Source: DASZIT01 sp963770635 (GTDB lineage Bacteria; Actinomycetota; Acidimicrobiia; Acidimicrobiales; RAAP-2). From it: a DNA stretch of 64,000 bases. Under the pieces are notes generated by a model. It was not told the origin of the DNA. It saw only the letters and a list, made by a program, of their open reading frames with translations, and ran no database searches. Within the stretch, counting starts at the first letter, position 1. The number at the start of each line of letters is the position of its first letter. Position numbers and translations under genes: made by a program. Below, piece by piece: positions 1-8,990 of this stretch. The stretch covers positions 434,001 through 498,000 of the forward strand of contig CAVYQI010000004.1 in the NCBI GenBank assembly GCA_963770635.1, written 5' to 3'.

Positions 1-2
1 GG

Positions 3-1055
3 CGCCCGCTCGGCGTGGTGGCCGCCATCACCCCCTGGAATTTCCCGCTCACGCTGGCCTTCTGGAAGATCGCCCCGGCGCTGATGGCCGGCAACACCAT
101 GGTGCTCAAGCCGTCGCCCTTCACTCCCCTGGCCACTCTGAAGACGGCGGAACTGCTGCGCTCGGCGCTACCCCCCGGGGTGCTGAACGTGGTCAGCGGC
201 GGCGACGACCTCGGCGCCTGGATGACCGGTCACCCGGTGCCCCGGAAGATCAGCTTCACCGGTTCCATCGAAACCGGTAAGAAAGTGGCCCAGTCGGCGG
301 CCCCGGATCTCAAGCGGGTCACCCTCGAGCTCGGTGGCAACGACCCGGCCATCGTCCTGGACGGCACCGATCCCGCCTGGGTGGCCAGAGCCATCTTCGC
401 CGGCGCCTTCAACAACAACGGCCAGGTGTGTTCGGCCATCAAGCGGGTCTACGTGCCGGAGAACCTCTACGACGACGTGGTCGACGCCCTCGCCTCCCAC
501 GCATCGTCGACCAAGGTGGGAGACGGTACCGAGCCCGATTCCCAACTGGGCCCGATCAACAACGCGCCGCAGTACGAACGGGTCAAGGAGTTGGTGGCCG
601 ACGCCATCTCCGGCGGGGCCAAGGCGGTGACCGGAGGCCACCCGATGGACCGTCCCGGCTATTTCTTCGAGCCCACCATCCTGGCCGGGCTCACCGACGG
701 CACCCGGATCGTCGACGAGGAGCAGTTCGGCCCGGCGTTGCCGGTGATCTCCTACCGCGACGTCAACGACGCCGTCGAGCGGGCCAACGCCACCCATTTC
801 GGGCTGTCCGGATCGGTGTGGGGCCCCGACGTCGACCGGGCCTCGGAGGTGGCCGGCCAACTCGAGTGCGGCACCGCCTGGGTGAACACCCACCTCGCCC
901 TGGCGCCGGCCCAGCCCTTCGGGGGCTTCAAGTGGAGCGGGATCGGGGTCGAGAACGGACCCTGGGGCCTCAACGAATTCACTGAGCTCCAGGTGGTGCA
1001 CCGTTCCCGGACGGCCGACGGCCTGAACATCTCCACCGCCGGGCTCGTCTCCTAG
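3..1055 (+). CDS. Aldehyde dehydrogenase (NAD(P)+), 5' end missing
   Basis: Carboxy-terminal 350 residues of an ALDH-superfamily enzyme that oxidises an aldehyde to a carboxylic acid in the cytoplasm. The window opens inside the gene, in frame from base 3, at the conserved RPLGVVAAITPWNFP segment of the nucleotide-binding domain. The general-base glutamate lies in LELGGN (about base 327) and the nucleophilic cysteine in NNNGQVCS (about base 429). Roughly the first 130 residues are outside the window. The substrate cannot be deduced. The next gene is on the same strand but has its own promoter-like sequence. Confidence 0.93.
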   Translation, partial: RPLGVVAAITPWNFPLTLAFWKIAPALMAGNTMVLKPSPFTPLATLKTAELLRSALPPGVLNVVSGGDDLGAWMTGHPVPRKISFTGSIETGKKVAQSAAPDLKRVTLELGGNDPAIVLDGTDPAWVARAIFAGAFNNNGQVCSAIKRVYVPENLYDDVVDALASHASSTKVGDGTEPDSQLGPINNAPQYERVKELVADAISGGAKAVTGGHPMDRPGYFFEPTILAGLTDGTRIVDEEQFGPALPVISYRDVNDAVERANATHFGLSGSVWGPDVDRASEVAGQLECGTAWVNTHLALAPAQPFGGFKWSGIGVENGPWGLNEFTELQVVHRSRTADGLNISTAGLVS

Positions 1056-1122
1056 GGACCCCGCCGGGAGGGGCCGATAACCCCGGACGGTCAGGGGCCG
1101 AACGGCGCCCGGAGTTCCTTCG

Positions 1123-1135
1123 ATAGTCTAACTAT
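1123..1135 (+). promoter_or_regulatory. Inverted repeat abutting marR start: likely autoregulatory operator and leaderless promoter
   Basis: ATAGT-CTA-ACTAT is a perfect 5-bp inverted repeat ending one base before the GTG start of the MarR gene. The overlapping TAGTCT at 1124-1129 has TANNNT form and sits 7 nt before the GTG, the geometry of a leaderless actinobacterial promoter. There is no Shine-Dalgarno sequence in front of the GTG. Repression by the MarR product is inferred from position. Confidence 0.5.
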
Positions 1136-1606
1136 GTGAGTTCCAAAGCAGCGGGTGAGCACGCCCGGGTACGAGAGCGGGAAACCGTCGGTCGCACGGC
1201 CGCCTGGATGGCCAAACAGGTGGAGCTCGGCCTCGGCTCGGTCGACCTGTCGCTCCCCCAGTACCGGGTGCTGGGTCTCCTGGACGAGAGCTCCGCCTTC
1301 TCCTCGGCGTTGGCCGAACGGCTGGCGGTCCGCCCGCCCAGCATCACCGCCATCATCGACGGCCTGGTGGCCCGCGGGCTGGTCGAGCGCCGTCCCGACG
1401 AGTCGGACCGGCGGCGGGTGGACCATGCCCTCACCGAGACCGGGCTGACGGTGCTCACCGCCGCCGACGCCGCCGTCTCCGCCCGACTCGGCGACATCGC
1501 CGGGTGCCTCGACGATCCGGTCGAGACCGAGCGCGCCCTCGACGGGCTGGCCACCTGGCGCCACGCCTTCATCGCCTACCGGGCGGCCCGGAGCTCGGGC
1601 CCATGA
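1136..1606 (+). CDS. MarR-family transcriptional regulator
   Basis: 156-residue winged-helix DNA-binding protein of normal MarR length. The recognition-helix region (residues about 58-80, RLAVRPPSITAIIDGLVARG) and the wing (RRPDESDRRRVDHALTETG) are clear. The GTG start at 1136 directly follows an inverted repeat. The stop overlaps the start of the downstream ABC exporter gene by an ATGA tetranucleotide, so regulator and exporter are one translationally coupled unit. The natural inference is a ligand-responsive repressor of the exporter. Confidence 0.9.
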   Translation: MSSKAAGEHARVRERETVGRTAAWMAKQVELGLGSVDLSLPQYRVLGLLDESSAFSSALAERLAVRPPSITAIIDGLVARGLVERRPDESDRRRVDHALTETGLTVLTAADAAVSARLGDIAGCLDDPVETERALDGLATWRHAFIAYRAARSSGP

Positions 1607-3474
1607 ACGTCCCCACGTTCCGCCGCCACCATCGTGGCATTTCCGAACCGGCCACCGAGTTCATCCCGATGGCCGAGGTCGCCCGCAACGACGCCCCCCG
1701 GGCCACCATCGACCCCGACAAGTCACTGTCGTGGTTGCGCCGGGCCCTACCGGTGATGAAGGCCCATCAGGGGATGTTCGTCACGTCATTGGTCCTGTCC
1801 TTCTTCGGGCTCGTCCTCCAGATCCAGATCCCGAACCTGCTTGGCAACGCCATCGACAACTCCATCGTCGGCCACACCACGCCGCTCAACCACTACGTGT
1901 GGTGGATCATCGGCCTCGGATTGGTTGGCGGGATCTCCGGCTACATCGCCCGCCTCTACCTCTTCGAGACCGCCTACAACATCGAGTACGACCTTCGGAA
2001 CATCATCTACGAGCACCTGACCCGGATGTCGTTCTCGTTCTACGACCGGGTCCAGTCCGGCCAGCTGATCTCGCGGGCCAACTCAGACATCCGCTCGGTG
2101 CAGATGTACATGACCTTCGCCCCGCTGATTCTGGTCCAGTGCTCGATGGCGGTGATCGCCTTCCTGTTCATGCTCTCGATCAATGTCCCTTTGGCCTTCA
2201 TCGCCATGGCCACCATGCCCTTCGTCTATCTCACCGGCGTGAAGATGCGGAAGTCGATGTTTCCGGTGTCGTGGATCATCCAGGCCCGCCTGGCCGATGT
2301 CGCCACCATCGTCGACGAGAACGTCAACGGGGTCAGGGTGGTCAAGTCGTTCGCCGCCGAGGAGCAGCAACTCCGGGCCCTGTCCGGGGCGGCGGAGAAG
2401 GTGAAGTGGAGCTACATCAAAGACGCCGACCTCCGAGCTCGGTTCACCCCGTTGGTGCAGAACCTCCCCCAGCTCGGGCTGGCTCTGGTGCTGCTGTTCG
2501 GTGGTTACATGGTCATCCACGGCGGACTCGGCGTCGGCGCCATTGTGAAGTTCAACTCCTACCTGTTGTTGCTCCAGGCCCCGTTCATGATGTTGGGGAT
2601 GCTGATCATGATGGGCCAGCGGGCGGCCGCCTCCGCCGACCGGATCTACGAGATCCTCGACGAGCAACCCACGGTGACCGATACCCCTGGCGCCATCGAA
2701 CTCCGGGATGTCCGAGGAGACATCCAGTTCAACCACGTCGACTTCTCCTATAACCCTGACGATGAGCGCCTGGTGCTCGCCGACCTCGATCTCCACATCG
2801 CCCCGGGTGAGACCGTGGCCCTGGTCGGGCGGACCGGATCGGGCAAGTCGACGGTGGCCCGATTGTTGGCTCGCTTCTATGACGTCAACGCCGGTTCGAT
2901 CCGGGTCGATGGTCACGACATCCGGGAAGTGACCCTGGCCAGCCTCCGGGCCAACGTCGGCATCGTCCTGGATGAGCCCTTCCTGTTCTCCGTCTCGGTG
3001 CGGGACAACATCGCCTATGGGAAGCCGGGGGCCTCCATCGACGAGGTCGAAGCCGCCGCCCGAGCTGCCGGCGCCCATGAGTTCATCAGCCACCTCGAGC
3101 ACGGTTACGACACCGTGGTCGGCGAACGCGGCTACACGCTGTCGGGTGGCCAGCGCCAGCGCATCGCCATCGCCCGGACGCTGCTGGTGAATCCGCCGGT
3201 CCTCATCCTCGACGACGCCACCAGCGCCATCGACGTCCAGGTCGAGCAGGAGATTCACGCCAGCTTGCGGGTGCTGATGGAAGGACGGACCACGCTGATC
3301 ATCGCCCACCGGCTTTCGACCATCTCGCTGGCCGACCGGGTGGTCCTGCTGGACAGCCAGAAGATCGTGGCCGACGGCACCCACGCCGAACTGCTGGCCA
3401 CCACCCCGCTGTATGCCGAGGTGCTGGCCCAGGCGGGGGAGCTCGAAGCCGAGCCGGAAGGGGTGGGGCGATGA
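1603..3474 (+). CDS. ABC exporter half-transporter A (degenerate Walker B)
   Basis: 623-residue half-transporter with an amino-terminal six-helix exporter domain and a carboxy-terminal nucleotide-binding domain. Walker A is GRTGSGKS near residue 409, the signature LSGGQ is at 513 and Walker B is ILDDATS around 535-541. The catalytic glutamate after Walker B is replaced by aspartate (Asp538), the mark of the degenerate subunit in heterodimeric exporters. The start at 1603 was chosen because its ATG overlaps the MarR stop; a longer reading would run inside the regulator gene. The 3' end overlaps the second half-transporter by ATGA. Substrate unknown; multidrug or lipid export is typical. Confidence 0.93.
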   Translation: MNVPTFRRHHRGISEPATEFIPMAEVARNDAPRATIDPDKSLSWLRRALPVMKAHQGMFVTSLVLSFFGLVLQIQIPNLLGNAIDNSIVGHTTPLNHYVWWIIGLGLVGGISGYIARLYLFETAYNIEYDLRNIIYEHLTRMSFSFYDRVQSGQLISRANSDIRSVQMYMTFAPLILVQCSMAVIAFLFMLSINVPLAFIAMATMPFVYLTGVKMRKSMFPVSWIIQARLADVATIVDENVNGVRVVKSFAAEEQQLRALSGAAEKVKWSYIKDADLRARFTPLVQNLPQLGLALVLLFGGYMVIHGGLGVGAIVKFNSYLLLLQAPFMMLGMLIMMGQRAAASADRIYEILDEQPTVTDTPGAIELRDVRGDIQFNHVDFSYNPDDERLVLADLDLHIAPGETVALVGRTGSGKSTVARLLARFYDVNAGSIRVDGHDIREVTLASLRANVGIVLDEPFLFSVSVRDNIAYGKPGASIDEVEAAARAAGAHEFISHLEHGYDTVVGERGYTLSGGQRQRIAIARTLLVNPPVLILDDATSAIDVQVEQEIHASLRVLMEGRTTLIIAHRLSTISLADRVVLLDSQKIVADGTHAELLATTPLYAEVLAQAGELEAEPEGVGR

Positions 3475-5405
3475 CCTGGGGGGGAGGATTCGGTGCCGGC
3501 GCCGGTGGCGGGTTCGGGCGACCGTCGGCGCCCGGGCTCCCCTTCGGAGGGATCCCGTCCGAGCTTCAGGGCGGGGTTGACCGCCTCCTCGCCACCGAGC
3601 CGGTGCACCCCGAACCCGACATCGTCTTCAGCCAGAACGGGTCGGACGAGGAGATCCGCCGGCTCACCCTCTGGCGGCTGATCTCCAAATACCCGGGGAT
3701 GACGGCGTTGGCCGGGTTGCTGGTGGTGGTCATCGCGGTGCTGTCCCAGACCGGGCCGAAGCTCACCGAGATCGCCATCAACGACGGGATGGTCCCCCAC
3801 CACGGGAACTTCAAGGTCGTCATCCTCACCGCGGCGCTGTACCTGGTGTTCATCGTGGTGACCTCCTACGCCCAGCGGGTGCAGGTTCAGGTCACCGGGC
3901 GGATCGCCGCCTGGGTCATGAACGACCTACGGGTCAAGATCTTCGCCCACCTCCAACGGCTGTCTCTGGGCTTCTTCACCGAGGAGAAAGCCGGCGTGCT
4001 GATGAGCCGGATGACCAGCGACATCGAGAACCTCCAACAGCTCCTCCAGGACGGCATCTCCCAGTTGGCCATCCAAGCCCTGACCATGGTGGTGATCACG
4101 GTGGTGTTGTTCACCACCAACGTGGAACTGGCCGCCATCACCGTCTTCCTGATCGTCCCGGCGTTGGTGGTCGCCACCATTTGGTTCAAGCGGGCGTCCG
4201 AGCGCGGTTATGACCGGGTGCGGGATGGCATCGCCAACGTGCTGGCCGACCTGTCCGAGAGCCTCCACGGGGTGCGCATCGTCACCGCCCACAACCGGCA
4301 GCGCCAGAATGTCGTCCACCATCGCAACGTGGTCGGCGACTACCGGGATGCCAACATCTACACCGCCCATATCAACGCCGTCTACGGGCCCGGCACCCAG
4401 CTGCTCGGCGTCCTCTCCCAGGGCGCGCTGCTGGCCATCGGCGGCGTCATGGTGGTCCACCACACCCTGTCGATCGGCGGCCTGGTCGCCTTCTTCCTCT
4501 ACCTCAACCGGTTCTTCCAGCCGATCCAGCTGCTGGTCCAGCAGTACAACACCCTCCAGCAGGGGCAGTCCTCGGTGATCAAGCTCCGGGCGCTCAGCGA
4601 CACCGAACCGACGGTCAGAGAGGCGCCCGACGCCATCGACCTGCCCCACATCGACGGCCAGATCGTCTTCGACCATGTGTCGTTCGGATACGACCCCGGA
4701 GTCGAAGTCATCTCCGACGTCGACCTCCGGATCGAGCCGGGCGAGACGGTGGCGTTCGTGGGCCCGACCGGCGCCGGCAAGTCCACCCTGGCCAAACTGG
4801 TCACCCGCTTCTACGACCCGACCTCCGGCCGGGTCCTCATCGACGGCTATGACCTCCGGGACGTGACCATGCGATCGCTGCGGCAGCAACTGGGGGTGGT
4901 GCCCCAGGAGCCGTTCCTGTTCGCCGGGACCATCGGCGAGAACATCGCCTTCGCCCGTCCCGACGCCAGTCGCGAGGAGATCCTCGAGGCGGTGCGGGCG
5001 GTCGGCCTCGAAGAGGTGATCGAGCGGGTCCCGGACGGCGTCGACACCGTCGTCCACGAACGGGGGCAGACCCTGTCCTCCGGCGAGCGCCAGCTGCTCG
5101 CCCTGGCCCGGGCCTTCCTGGCCCACCCCCGGGTCCTCGTCCTCGACGAGGCCACCTCCAACCTCGACCTCCAGTCGGAGACCAAGATCGAAGCCGCCCT
5201 CGACGTGCTCCTCGAGAACCGTACCGCCATCCTCATCGCCCACCGCCTGTCCACCGCCATGCGGGCCGACCGGATCGTGGTCGTCGACGACGGTCGGATC
5301 GTGGAGGTGGGATCCCATGATGAGCTGGTGGCCGGCGGCGGCCGGTATGCCGAGATGTACGCCACCTGGGTCCGGCACACCGAAACCACCAACGGGTCGA
5401 GCTAG
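3471..5405 (+). CDS. ABC exporter half-transporter B (canonical Walker B)
   Basis: 644-residue partner of the upstream half-transporter, begun by an ATG overlapping its stop. The first 35 residues are unusually glycine-rich and precede the membrane domain. The nucleotide-binding domain has Walker A GPTGAGKS near residue 431, a signature altered to LSSGE at 535 and an intact Walker B with catalytic glutamate (LVLDEATS, Glu560). Altered signature here plus Asp in the partner's Walker B fall in the same ATP site of the dimer, so one site is non-canonical and the other consensus, as in TM287/288- and BmrCD-type exporters. Confidence 0.93.
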   Translation: MTWGGGFGAGAGGGFGRPSAPGLPFGGIPSELQGGVDRLLATEPVHPEPDIVFSQNGSDEEIRRLTLWRLISKYPGMTALAGLLVVVIAVLSQTGPKLTEIAINDGMVPHHGNFKVVILTAALYLVFIVVTSYAQRVQVQVTGRIAAWVMNDLRVKIFAHLQRLSLGFFTEEKAGVLMSRMTSDIENLQQLLQDGISQLAIQALTMVVITVVLFTTNVELAAITVFLIVPALVVATIWFKRASERGYDRVRDGIANVLADLSESLHGVRIVTAHNRQRQNVVHHRNVVGDYRDANIYTAHINAVYGPGTQLLGVLSQGALLAIGGVMVVHHTLSIGGLVAFFLYLNRFFQPIQLLVQQYNTLQQGQSSVIKLRALSDTEPTVREAPDAIDLPHIDGQIVFDHVSFGYDPGVEVISDVDLRIEPGETVAFVGPTGAGKSTLAKLVTRFYDPTSGRVLIDGYDLRDVTMRSLRQQLGVVPQEPFLFAGTIGENIAFARPDASREEILEAVRAVGLEEVIERVPDGVDTVVHERGQTLSSGERQLLALARAFLAHPRVLVLDEATSNLDLQSETKIEAALDVLLENRTAILIAHRLSTAMRADRIVVVDDGRIVEVGSHDELVAGGGRYAEMYATWVRHTETTNGSS

Positions 5406-5501
5406 CCGGCGACGGACTACGGTTGCCCGCTTCAGCCGTCCGGATCGCCGATTCCGGTTTAGGTGGCCTCGCTCACCCAATCACCGGCAGGATGAGGTGG
5501 C

Positions 5502-5972
5502 ATGAAGAAGCTCGTCTACGGCGTCGCCGCCGCCCTCGTCGCTTACGTCTTTGTTCCCGCTCTCTTCGAGCGCTTGGCTCCGCGCCATTGGGTACGGGCA
5601 TTCCGGCGAGTGACCATGGCCTTCTACCGCCCATGGGCAGGGGTCGCCCCCGGCTGGGCGGTCATCGAGACCGCGGGGCGCAAGAGCGGACGACCTCGCC
5701 AAACGCCGGTGGGAGGACGGCTCACTGGCGACAGCTACTGGCTGGTGGCCATCGATGGTCGAAAGGCCAACTTCGTTCGCAACATCGAGGCCAACCCCGA
5801 GGTACGGGTCCGGGTGCACGGCAACTGGAGGAGCGGAAGAGCCGTGGTTCTTCCCGACGACGACGCCAGACGCCGACTCTGGCGGCTCAACCCGCTGAAC
5901 AGTCTGTTCTTATCGACCTACGGCGGGCTGGACCCGCTCACCGTCCGAGTTGATCTCCGGCCGTCAGCCTGA
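5502..5972 (+). CDS. Ddn-like deazaflavin (F420)-dependent nitroreductase-family protein
   Basis: 156-residue protein of the split-barrel Ddn/DUF385 family, whose studied members use reduced F420 to reduce quinones or nitro compounds. The core runs from TAGRKSGRPRQTPVGG (about residues 62-77) through NFVRNIEANPEVRVRV. An amino-terminal hydrophobic helix (residues 3-22) suggests membrane association. A GAGGTGG ribosome site precedes the ATG at 5502. A second family member is at 24395. F420 use is family knowledge, not proven here. Confidence 0.85.
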   Translation: MKKLVYGVAAALVAYVFVPALFERLAPRHWVRAFRRVTMAFYRPWAGVAPGWAVIETAGRKSGRPRQTPVGGRLTGDSYWLVAIDGRKANFVRNIEANPEVRVRVHGNWRSGRAVVLPDDDARRRLWRLNPLNSLFLSTYGGLDPLTVRVDLRPSA

Positions 5973-6193
5973 GCCGGCATCATCTGGGTTATCAGCGCAG
6001 GTCCGCCGCCCATCGATATCGGGAGGCGCCGGAGTCCGGATGCTCGTCTCGTCGCTGAAGTCTGAACTCCGACTTCGGTCCCGATGAGTTTCCGTCTCGT
6101 CGCTCGTCTCATTGAGTGTCCCCGGTAGCCTCCGATCCGATGATGGATTCGGCCGGCGCGGGAGCGCTCGAGTGACAATCGGAGGCAGATGAG

Positions 6194-6931
6194 ATGGCTG
6201 AGCACAGGAGCGGAACCCGTGAGGAGTGGCAGGCGGCGCGGGAGGAACTCGCCCACCTCGAGGCGGAACAGGCGGAACGGAGCGATGAGATCAAGAGGAA
6301 GCGGCTGGACCTCCCTTGGGTCCGGATCGAGAAGGAGTACGAGTTCGACACCGAGGACGGGAAGAGGAGCCTCGCCGAGCTCTTCGACGGGCGCTCACAG
6401 CTACTTGCCTACAACGCGATGTTCGGCCCCGACTACACGCTCGGCGCTTGCCCCGGCTGCACCAGTCTGGTCGACGGGCTCGACGGCGCGCTGGTTCACC
6501 TGAACCACCGCGACGTGACGCTGCTCGCCTTCTCCCGTGCGCCGATCGACCGGCTGACTGCCTACAAGCAGCGGATGGGTTGGGAGTTGCCCTACGTCTC
6601 CACCTACAACACCGACTTCGCCTTCGACTTCGGCCTCGCGCTGACCGACGAGCAGGTGCAGCATGTCCCCCAGATCATGGAGATGGTCGATAACCCACCG
6701 GAATTTCTCCGGTTCTGGTCGGGGCAGATCGGTGCCGAGCTCAAAGACGGCTTACGCGAGACTCCGAGCTGGATCGTGTTCGCCCAGGAAGACGGGACCG
6801 TCTTCCACACGTACACGGTGGCGGCGCCCGACCCGTTCGTCGCCCCCTACTTCGGTTTCCTGCTCGATCGGACGCCGAAGCCGCAACCCAGCGATCCCCT
6901 CAGTTACCGCAAGGACGAATACCCGGACTGA
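6194..6931 (+). CDS. DUF899 thioredoxin-like protein
   Basis: 245-residue DUF899 protein with a charged amino-terminal helix (residues 5-40) followed by a thioredoxin-like fold. A CPGC motif (CxxC) sits about residue 92, where a redox thioredoxin would carry its active-site disulfide, so a thiol-redox role is possible but unproven. GGAGGC lies 8 nt before the ATG. A paralogue with CPSC at the same place is encoded at 23338-24078. The upstream 220-bp spacer holds two 12-bp copies of CGTCTCGTCGCT (6045 and 6093) of unknown meaning. Confidence 0.88.
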   Translation: MAEHRSGTREEWQAAREELAHLEAEQAERSDEIKRKRLDLPWVRIEKEYEFDTEDGKRSLAELFDGRSQLLAYNAMFGPDYTLGACPGCTSLVDGLDGALVHLNHRDVTLLAFSRAPIDRLTAYKQRMGWELPYVSTYNTDFAFDFGLALTDEQVQHVPQIMEMVDNPPEFLRFWSGQIGAELKDGLRETPSWIVFAQEDGTVFHTYTVAAPDPFVAPYFGFLLDRTPKPQPSDPLSYRKDEYPD

Positions 6932-6968
6932 CGAGTTCGGAGCGGCCGGCCCGGAGACGGCACGAGGA

Positions 6969-8240
6969 ATGACCGATCACCTTGCCACCAACGAATGTGA
7001 GGTGAAAGATCAACCTGTGAGCCAGCTCGAGACGGTGTCACTGATGGAGATGATGAAGGACCCGACGGTCCGGGAAGACCCCTACCCGACCTACGGGCGA
7101 CTCCGGGCGATGGGGCCGGTCCTTCCCCTCGACTATGGAGGCTGGCTGCTCCCGCGGCATGCCGAGGTCATTTCGGTGCTGAAGGATGCCCGATTCAGCA
7201 GTAACGCCCGTCACCAGGTCAATTACGAGCAATTCGTCGAATTGGCCCGGGCAGTCGGATTGACTGACCTGCTCGAGCTGTTCGGGCGGGTCATGCTCTT
7301 CGCCGACCCGCCTGACCACACCCGTTTGCGCCGGATCGTGGGCAAGGCGTTCACGGTGCGCACCGTCGAGGACATGCGCCCCCGTATCGCGGCCATCGTC
7401 GACCAGATGCTGGACTTGGTCGCCGAAGACGGTGGCACCGAGTTGGTAGCCGCGCTCGCCTTCCCCCTCCCGGTAACCGTGATCAGCGACATGCTCGGGG
7501 TGCCGTCCGAGGACCATCAGATGCTGCGGGACTGGACGCGAGAAGCGGTGAAGGCGCTGGACCCCATCGACGACCCCACGGTGCTGTTTCCGGCGGCCGA
7601 GGGGATTCGCGCCATGCGCGCCTACTTCGACGAACTGGTGGTACTGCGCCGGGGCAACCCTGGCTCTGATCTGCTCAGTGCGCTGATCGCCGCCGAGGAC
7701 GACGGCGACCGGCTGAGCCACGAGGAGCTGCTCGACACCGCGGTATTGCTCTTTGGCGCCGGGCACGAGACGACGGTGAACCTGATCGCCGGGGGCGCAC
7801 TCAATCTGCTACGGCATCCCAGCCAACTGGACCGGCTGCGCCACGACCCATCCCTCATCAAGACCGCCATCGAGGAGCTGCTCCGATTCGGCCCGCCCGT
7901 CCAACTCACGGCCCGGACCGCCACCGTCGATGCCGAGGTAGCCGGCCATCCGGTCGCCAAGGGCACCGAGGTCATCGCGGTGATCGCTTCAGCCAATCGG
8001 GACCCACAGATCTTCGACGACCCGGAGCATCTGGACGTCGGACGTACAGAAAACCCTCACATTGCCTTCGGTGGAGGTATCCACCATTGCCTTGGGGCAC
8101 TCTTGGCCCGGATCGAGGGCCAGGAAGCCCTGGGTCAACTGATCCAACGCTTTCCGAATCTGGCGTTGACCGGCCCGAGCATCGAGTGGAAACCAACGTC
8201 GACAATCCGAGGCCCCAAAAACCTGGAGCTCGTCTGGTAG
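6969..8240 (+). CDS. Cytochrome P450
   Basis: Soluble bacterial P450 of about 423 residues. It has the I-helix oxygen-binding motif GAGHETT, the K-helix ExxR motif (EELLR) and the haem-binding loop FGGGIHHCLG with the axial cysteine at about residue 374. The ATG at 6969 is used; an in-frame GTG at 7017 is an alternative because the family core begins near DPTVREDPYPTY. No ferredoxin or reductase gene is adjacent, so electron donors are elsewhere. Substrate not predictable. Confidence 0.9.
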   Translation: MTDHLATNECEVKDQPVSQLETVSLMEMMKDPTVREDPYPTYGRLRAMGPVLPLDYGGWLLPRHAEVISVLKDARFSSNARHQVNYEQFVELARAVGLTDLLELFGRVMLFADPPDHTRLRRIVGKAFTVRTVEDMRPRIAAIVDQMLDLVAEDGGTELVAALAFPLPVTVISDMLGVPSEDHQMLRDWTREAVKALDPIDDPTVLFPAAEGIRAMRAYFDELVVLRRGNPGSDLLSALIAAEDDGDRLSHEELLDTAVLLFGAGHETTVNLIAGGALNLLRHPSQLDRLRHDPSLIKTAIEELLRFGPPVQLTARTATVDAEVAGHPVAKGTEVIAVIASANRDPQIFDDPEHLDVGRTENPHIAFGGGIHHCLGALLARIEGQEALGQLIQRFPNLALTGPSIEWKPTSTIRGPKNLELVW

Positions 8241-8270
8241 GTCAGCTTGAGACCGCCGGAGTGCTGAGGC

Positions 8271-8696
8271 CTAGTCACCTTCGTAAGCGAAATCGACCGC
8301 AGTCATGCCGTCGCGGTGGCCGGCCGGCCACTGGACCAACTCAATCCGGTTGCCGTCTGGATCGACAATCCACGTTGTCAAAAAACCATCCGATCCGTCG
8401 GGCGACACGGGCACGTCGGCATTGATGCCGAGCGCGGCGAGTTTGGTGACAGTGGCGTCGATGGACTCCACCTGAATGACGAAGTGGCTGAGACGCCGGC
8501 CGCCGTTGAGCTGGGTTTCGCTTGGATCGTGAACGAGTTCGATGCTGACGAACTCGTCGCCCGGAAGTTTGAGCATGGTCAGATGTCCCAAGCCGGTCTC
8601 TGGGACGCTGCCCACGACCTCGTAACCCACGGAGGTGTAGAACCCGAGCGATCGGTCGAGATCGGCCACTCGCAGGCCGAAATGCAAGGTTCTCAT
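8271..8696 (-). CDS. VOC-superfamily protein (lactoylglutathione lyase-like)
   Basis: 141-residue vicinal-oxygen-chelate protein with two beta-alpha-beta-beta-beta modules. LHFGLRVADLDRSLGFYTSVGYEVVG opens the first, and FLTTWIVDPDGNRIELVQW closes the second with the usual metal-ligand glutamate. The resemblance is to glyoxalase I (methylglyoxal-thiol adduct isomerisation), but that substrate is only a family default and the organism would be expected to use thiols other than glutathione. AGAGAGGA lies upstream of the ATG. It converges on the P450 gene with a 30-bp gap. Confidence 0.8.
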   Translation of the reverse strand: MRTLHFGLRVADLDRSLGFYTSVGYEVVGSVPETGLGHLTMLKLPGDEFVSIELVHDPSETQLNGGRRLSHFVIQVESIDATVTKLAALGINADVPVSPDGSDGFLTTWIVDPDGNRIELVQWPAGHRDGMTAVDFAYEGD

Positions 8697-8990
8697 GGGG
8701 TCCTCTCTTCATACGTCTGGCCAAAGCCGTCACTTGTCGAGATGTAGACGAACGCCAAGAGGAGTTCTCATCGCCGGGTGCGGAGGCCCTCCAATGCACG
8801 CCGAACTGTCTCACCCGGTGAGCATCCCAACCGCCGGCGGCCCCGTTGCGCTCTCTAAGGAGCCGACCAAGGGAATCCAGAACGACCTCTTGGGTGGCGA
8901 TATCGATCAGGTCAGCGGTACACCGTATCCATCACCATCTTCTGGTCAGCCATGCGGGTCGAGCACGTTGCCAGTTGATCGTCTTCGCGG
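8697..8990. other. Intergenic region without a recognised gene
   Basis: 294 bp between the VOC gene start and the amidohydrolase stop, both on the minus strand. I see no convincing coding frame, RNA gene, strong inverted repeat or U-tract terminator. It should hold the promoter of the VOC gene, but no good hexamers stand out. Confidence 0.4.

Noticed and set aside
1504..1602. Amino-terminal extension of ABC subunit A inside marR
   Set aside because: The added 33 residues overlap the MarR coding frame, and the ATG at 1603 forms a standard ATGA overlap with the MarR stop.
3927..5480. 517-residue minus-strand open frame across ABC subunit B
   Set aside because: Codon-complement shadow typical of high-GC DNA; the plus strand encodes an intact ABC half-transporter.
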